Assembly: GCA_005884985.1 (NCBI GenBank)
Contig: VAYK01000024.1
Coordinates: forward strand, 11,119-18,299
Reading direction: 5' to 3'
DNA length: 7,181 nucleotides
DNA from: Actinomycetota bacterium
Lineage (GTDB): Bacteria > Actinomycetota > Thermoleophilia > Solirubrobacterales > 70-9
Shown here: positions 4,638 to 7,181 of the stretch, piece after piece
Layout of the letters: every line of letters starts with the position of its first letter
How positions within the stretch are numbered: the stretch's first letter is position 1
The notes under the pieces: model-generated
What the model was told of the DNA's origin: nothing
The model's database searches: none
The model's input: the letters and a program-made list of their open reading frames with translations, nothing else
Program-made: the position numbers and the translations under genes

Positions 4638-6731
4638 ATGGCTCATAAGCCAGCCGACCGGATCCGCAATGTCGCCCTGATCGGCCACCGGGGGAGCGGG
4701 AAGACCAGCCTCACCGAGGCGCTGCTGTTCGAGGCCGGGGTCATCAACCGGCTGGGCCGGGTGGACGAGGGCACTACCGTCGCCGACTTCGAGCCCGACG
4801 AGCAGGAGCGGGAGATGTCGATCGGGGCCAGCGTGGTCTCGTTCGAGTACGGCGATCGCAAGATCAACCTGATCGATACGCCCGGGGACCCCAGCTTCGT
4901 CGCCGACACGCTCGGCGGCCTGCGGGTTGTCGACGCCGCAGTGGTGGTGATCAACGCCGTGATGGGCGTCGAGGTCCACACCGAGCGCCTTTGGAATCGC
5001 GCCGACACAGAAGGCCTGGCGCGCCTCGTGTTCGTCAACATGCTCGACCGCGAGCGCGCCGACTTCTTCCGCGCGCTCGACTCGCTCAAGGAGGCTTTCG
5101 GCGCCCACGTGGTCGCCACCGAGATCCCGATTGGCTCCGAGCACGAGGTACGCGGGGTGATCGGCCTGATCGACATGAAGGCGTTCGAGTACGGGGGGGC
5201 GGAGCGTGGCAATGTCGCCGAGGCCGAGATCCCGGAAGACTTGCGGGCCCAGGCCGAGGAGTACCGCGAGAAGCTCATGGACGAGGTCGCCGAGAACTCC
5301 GACGAGCTCATGGAGCGCTATCTGGACGGCGAGGAGATCTCCCACGAGGAGATCGTCACGGCGCTCAAGAAGGGCGTCACCGAGGGTCACCTGTTCCCGG
5401 TCACCTGCGGGGTGGCGACCAAGAACCTCGGCACCAACCGCCTGCTGGAGGCGCTGGTCGAGGATGTCCCGTCGCCCGCGATGCGGGGCGCGATCAAGGC
5501 CCTCGACGCCGATGGGGATGAGATCGAGATCGAGCCGGACGGCGACGGCGAGCCGGTCGCCTACGTGTTCAAGACCACCGCCGATCCCTACACCGGGCGC
5601 ATCAACCTGCTTCGCGTCTACTCCGGTGTCCTGCGCTCGGACTCGCAGGCGTTCAACGTCACTCGCAGGGCGAAGGAACGGATCGGTCAGCTTGCCTCGC
5701 CGTGCGGCAAGGAGACCTCCACGGTGGACGAGCTCGGCGCCGGAGACATCGGCGCGGTCGCCAAGCTCCGCGAGACGCGCGCCGGGGACGTCTTGGCCGC
5801 CAAGGACGCCGGTATCTCGTTTGCGCCGCTCGACCTCCCCGCGCCGGTGATGGCCTTCGCGTTCCAGCCCAAGTCGAAGGGCGACGAGGACAAGGCGGCG
5901 GCGGCCGTCCGCCGGCTCACCGAGGAGGACCCGACACTCGACGTCCACCGCGACCCGCAGACCGGCGAGCAGATCATTGCCGGGCTCACCCAGATCCACG
6001 TCGAGGTGGTCGTCGATCGGATGAAGCGGCGCTATGGGGCCGAGATCGAGCTCAAGCCGCCGCAGGTGCCCTATTTGGAGACGATCCGCAAGTCCGCCAA
6101 GGCCCACGGCCGCTACAAGAAGCAGACCGGTGGGCGAGGACAGTTCGGCGACTGCCACATCGAGATCGAGCCGGCCGAGGTCGGGATCGGATTCGAGTTC
6201 GTCAACGCGATCAAGGGCGGCGTGATCCCCTCGGGCTTCATCCCCGCGGTCGAGAAGGGGATCGCCGAGGCGATGGAGCGCGGGGTGCTGGCGGGCTACC
6301 CGATGAAGGACGTGCGGGTGCGCTTGTACGACGGCCAGCACCACTCCGTGGACTCCTCTGAGATGGCCTTCAAGATCGCGGGCTCGATGGCCTTCAAGCA
6401 GGCGGCCGCCGACGCGGAGCCGTACCTGCTCGAGCCGATCGTGAAGATGACGATCGGCGTGCCGGAGGACACGGTCGGGGACGTGGTCGGCGACCTCAAC
6501 TCCCGACGCGGCCGCCCGCTCGGCATGGAGCCTAAGGGGTCTGTAACCGAGATTCAGGCCGAGGTGCCGATGGCGGAGGTGCTCGACTATGCGCCCGACC
6601 TTCGCGCGATCACCGGTGGTCGCGGCGACTACACGATGGAGTTCCAGCGCTACGAGGAGGTTCCGGCGCACATCGCCCAGAAGGTGATCGCCGAGGCGCA
6701 GGCCAAGGACGAGGAGCAGGTCAAGGCTTGA
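4638..6731 (+). CDS. EF-G-like translational GTPase (EF-G paralogue)
   Basis: The 697-residue protein has the full EF-G plan: G domain (about 1-285), domain II (300-390), III (402-475), IV (478-600; LYDGQHHSVDSSEMAFKIAG) and V (605-680). It should bind the ribosome in a GTP-dependent way, in the cytoplasm. The GTPase motifs differ from housekeeping EF-G: P-loop GHRGSGKTS (16-24) instead of GHIDAGKTT; switch I REMSI (58-62) with Ser61 for the usual Thr; G3 DTPGDPSF (80-87) with Asp84 in place of the catalytic His of DTPGHVDF; and G4 NMLD (134-137) instead of NKMD. These changes and the lack of rpsL/rpsG/tuf neighbours mark it as the second, EF-G-like type (as Thermus EF-G-2 or mycobacterial FusA2), not the main translocase. 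ATG 4638 is the only sensible start; no Shine-Dalgarno is seen. Its exact role in translation is unknown. Confidence 0.94.
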   Translation: MAHKPADRIRNVALIGHRGSGKTSLTEALLFEAGVINRLGRVDEGTTVADFEPDEQEREMSIGASVVSFEYGDRKINLIDTPGDPSFVADTLGGLRVVDAAVVVINAVMGVEVHTERLWNRADTEGLARLVFVNMLDRERADFFRALDSLKEAFGAHVVATEIPIGSEHEVRGVIGLIDMKAFEYGGAERGNVAEAEIPEDLRAQAEEYREKLMDEVAENSDELMERYLDGEEISHEEIVTALKKGVTEGHLFPVTCGVATKNLGTNRLLEALVEDVPSPAMRGAIKALDADGDEIEIEPDGDGEPVAYVFKTTADPYTGRINLLRVYSGVLRSDSQAFNVTRRAKERIGQLASPCGKETSTVDELGAGDIGAVAKLRETRAGDVLAAKDAGISFAPLDLPAPVMAFAFQPKSKGDEDKAAAAVRRLTEEDPTLDVHRDPQTGEQIIAGLTQIHVEVVVDRMKRRYGAEIELKPPQVPYLETIRKSAKAHGRYKKQTGGRGQFGDCHIEIEPAEVGIGFEFVNAIKGGVIPSGFIPAVEKGIAEAMERGVLAGYPMKDVRVRLYDGQHHSVDSSEMAFKIAGSMAFKQAAADAEPYLLEPIVKMTIGVPEDTVGDVVGDLNSRRGRPLGMEPKGSVTEIQAEVPMAEVLDYAPDLRAITGGRGDYTMEFQRYEEVPAHIAQKVIAEAQAKDEEQVKA

Positions 6732-6753
6732 CCGGACACCTCCGGGGTGGCAA

Positions 6754-6769
6754 GCCGCCGGCTGGTGGC
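6754..6769 (+). other. Stem-loop just after the EF-G-like gene
   Basis: GCCGCC (6754-6759) pairs with GGTGGC (6764-6769) around the loop GGCT, giving 6 bp with one G-U pair. The octamer GGTGGCAA occurs at 6746 and again at 6764. No T tract follows, so it is at best a weak terminator of the EF-G-like transcript. It may instead be chance structure in GC-rich DNA. Confidence 0.3.
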
Positions 6770-6815
6770 AATGCGCCGCCCGACTTCCTCGATTCGCGTT
6801 GCTACGTTGGAGAGC

Positions 6816-7181
6816 GTGCCGGAGCTCTCTGACCCGTACCCGACCTGCGCCGTCTGCGGGCGCACGATCCTCAAGGGCGAGCTGGTGCACGAGTACGTGA
6901 ATCCCCAGGGCCAGCGCCTTGGCGTCTGCGTCCTGTGCCGCTCGCGCGCCGAGGCGTCCGGCTGGATCCCCGCCGACCAGGCACGGACTGCCGCGCACGC
7001 TCCGCCGAGCCGGGCGCGGCCTGGGGACGCGCTGCGCAAGCGCCTCGAGCGTGCGGCCTCGCGGGCGCGCTCGAGCGCCCGGGGTCTCCGGGGCGACGCG
7101 GCGACGATGGAAGCGGCCCCCCGAGATCCCGAGAAGGGGGAGACGTCCGCCAAGCGGCAGAGCGCCGAGCCGGCGCCACGG
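6816..7181 (+). CDS. Small zinc-ribbon-like protein of unknown function, 3' end beyond the window
   Basis: From GTG 6816 the frame runs 122 codons to the window edge without a stop. The first 52 residues look like a compact treble-clef or zinc-ribbon unit: CAVC (Cys11, Cys14), then 23 residues, then CVLC (Cys38, Cys41), ending RAEASGWIP. Four Cys in two CxxC pairs suggest one structural zinc. The rest (53-122) is Ala/Arg/Pro/Glu-rich, basic and low in complexity, likely disordered or helical. GGAG at 6809-6812 lies 3 bases before the GTG, rather close. TGCTACGTT (6801-6809 region) resembles an extended -10, which would make a leaderless mRNA. ATG 6771 in the same frame is an alternative start, but the residues it adds do not look conserved. 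I recall similar CxxC proteins in Thermoleophilia but cannot name a function. Confidence 0.68.
   Translation, partial: MPELSDPYPTCAVCGRTILKGELVHEYVNPQGQRLGVCVLCRSRAEASGWIPADQARTAAHAPPSRARPGDALRKRLERAASRARSSARGLRGDAATMEAAPRDPEKGETSAKRQSAEPAPR

Noticed and set aside
6729..6818. Possible TGA read-through fusing the EF-G-like protein to the CxxC protein
   Set aside because: The two are in the same frame with no other stop between, but one in three neighbours would be by chance, and GTG 6816 with GGAG upstream gives a normal start. No SECIS-like or read-through context is evident.
4524..6998. An 824-codon open frame on the minus strand
   Set aside because: It lies antisense to the EF-G-like gene, which has complete, recognisable domains. 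High GC third positions suppress stops on the other strand; the minus-strand protein shows no family motif and is His/Leu/Arg-rich in the manner of shadow frames.
1..7181. A mobile element or defence system
   Set aside because: The only recombinase has the compact, complete form of housekeeping Xer. There are no transposase genes, terminal repeats, toxin-antitoxin pairs, nucleases or CRISPR repeats, and composition looks uniform by eye across the genes.

Overview
The window is high-GC chromosomal DNA in which every gene is on the plus strand and closely packed. Starts include GTG and TTG. The gene set and protein style (Arg/Ala/Asp/Glu-rich) suggest an actinobacterium, most likely Thermoleophilia/Solirubrobacterales: a PlsC-type acyltransferase beside an atypical SDR, an anchored L,D-transpeptidase, a Xer recombinase beside a FliA/WhiG-type sigma factor, and an EF-G paralogue. 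This placement is inferred from remembered protein resemblance; no search was run.

Layout. Bases 1-480 are the C-terminal part of a PlsC-family acyltransferase. It is translationally coupled (TTGA overlap) to an NAD-dependent epimerase-like gene that is broken near its 5' end: the Rossmann start (477-611) and the rest of the protein (580-1551) lie in different frames, and about 25 residues expected between them are absent. After a structured leader comes a membrane-anchored L,D-transpeptidase (1627-2664). A 162-base spacer follows, carrying two copies of a 42-base hairpin-forming repeat. Next are a XerC/XerD-type tyrosine recombinase (2827-3780), a FliA/WhiG-family sigma factor (3818-4609) and an EF-G-like translational GTPase (4638-6731). 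The GTPase appears to have its own promoter, probably giving a leaderless or near-leaderless mRNA. The last gene (6816 to the window end) encodes a small protein with two CxxC motifs and a basic low-complexity tail; it has no stop within the window.

How they fit together. The genes cover envelope lipid and peptidoglycan functions (acyltransferase, SDR-like protein, L,D-transpeptidase), chromosome-dimer resolution (Xer), transcription initiation (sigma) and translation (EF-G-like). This looks like ordinary core-genome neighbourhood, not a defence island or mobile element. I found no CRISPR array, insertion sequence, tRNA or rRNA. The observations most worth a second look are the deletion/frameshift in the SDR gene, the tandem hairpin repeats upstream of xer, the 10-base-phased repeats over the EF-G-like promoter, and the unusual GTPase motifs of that protein. 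I see no convincing new multi-gene system.
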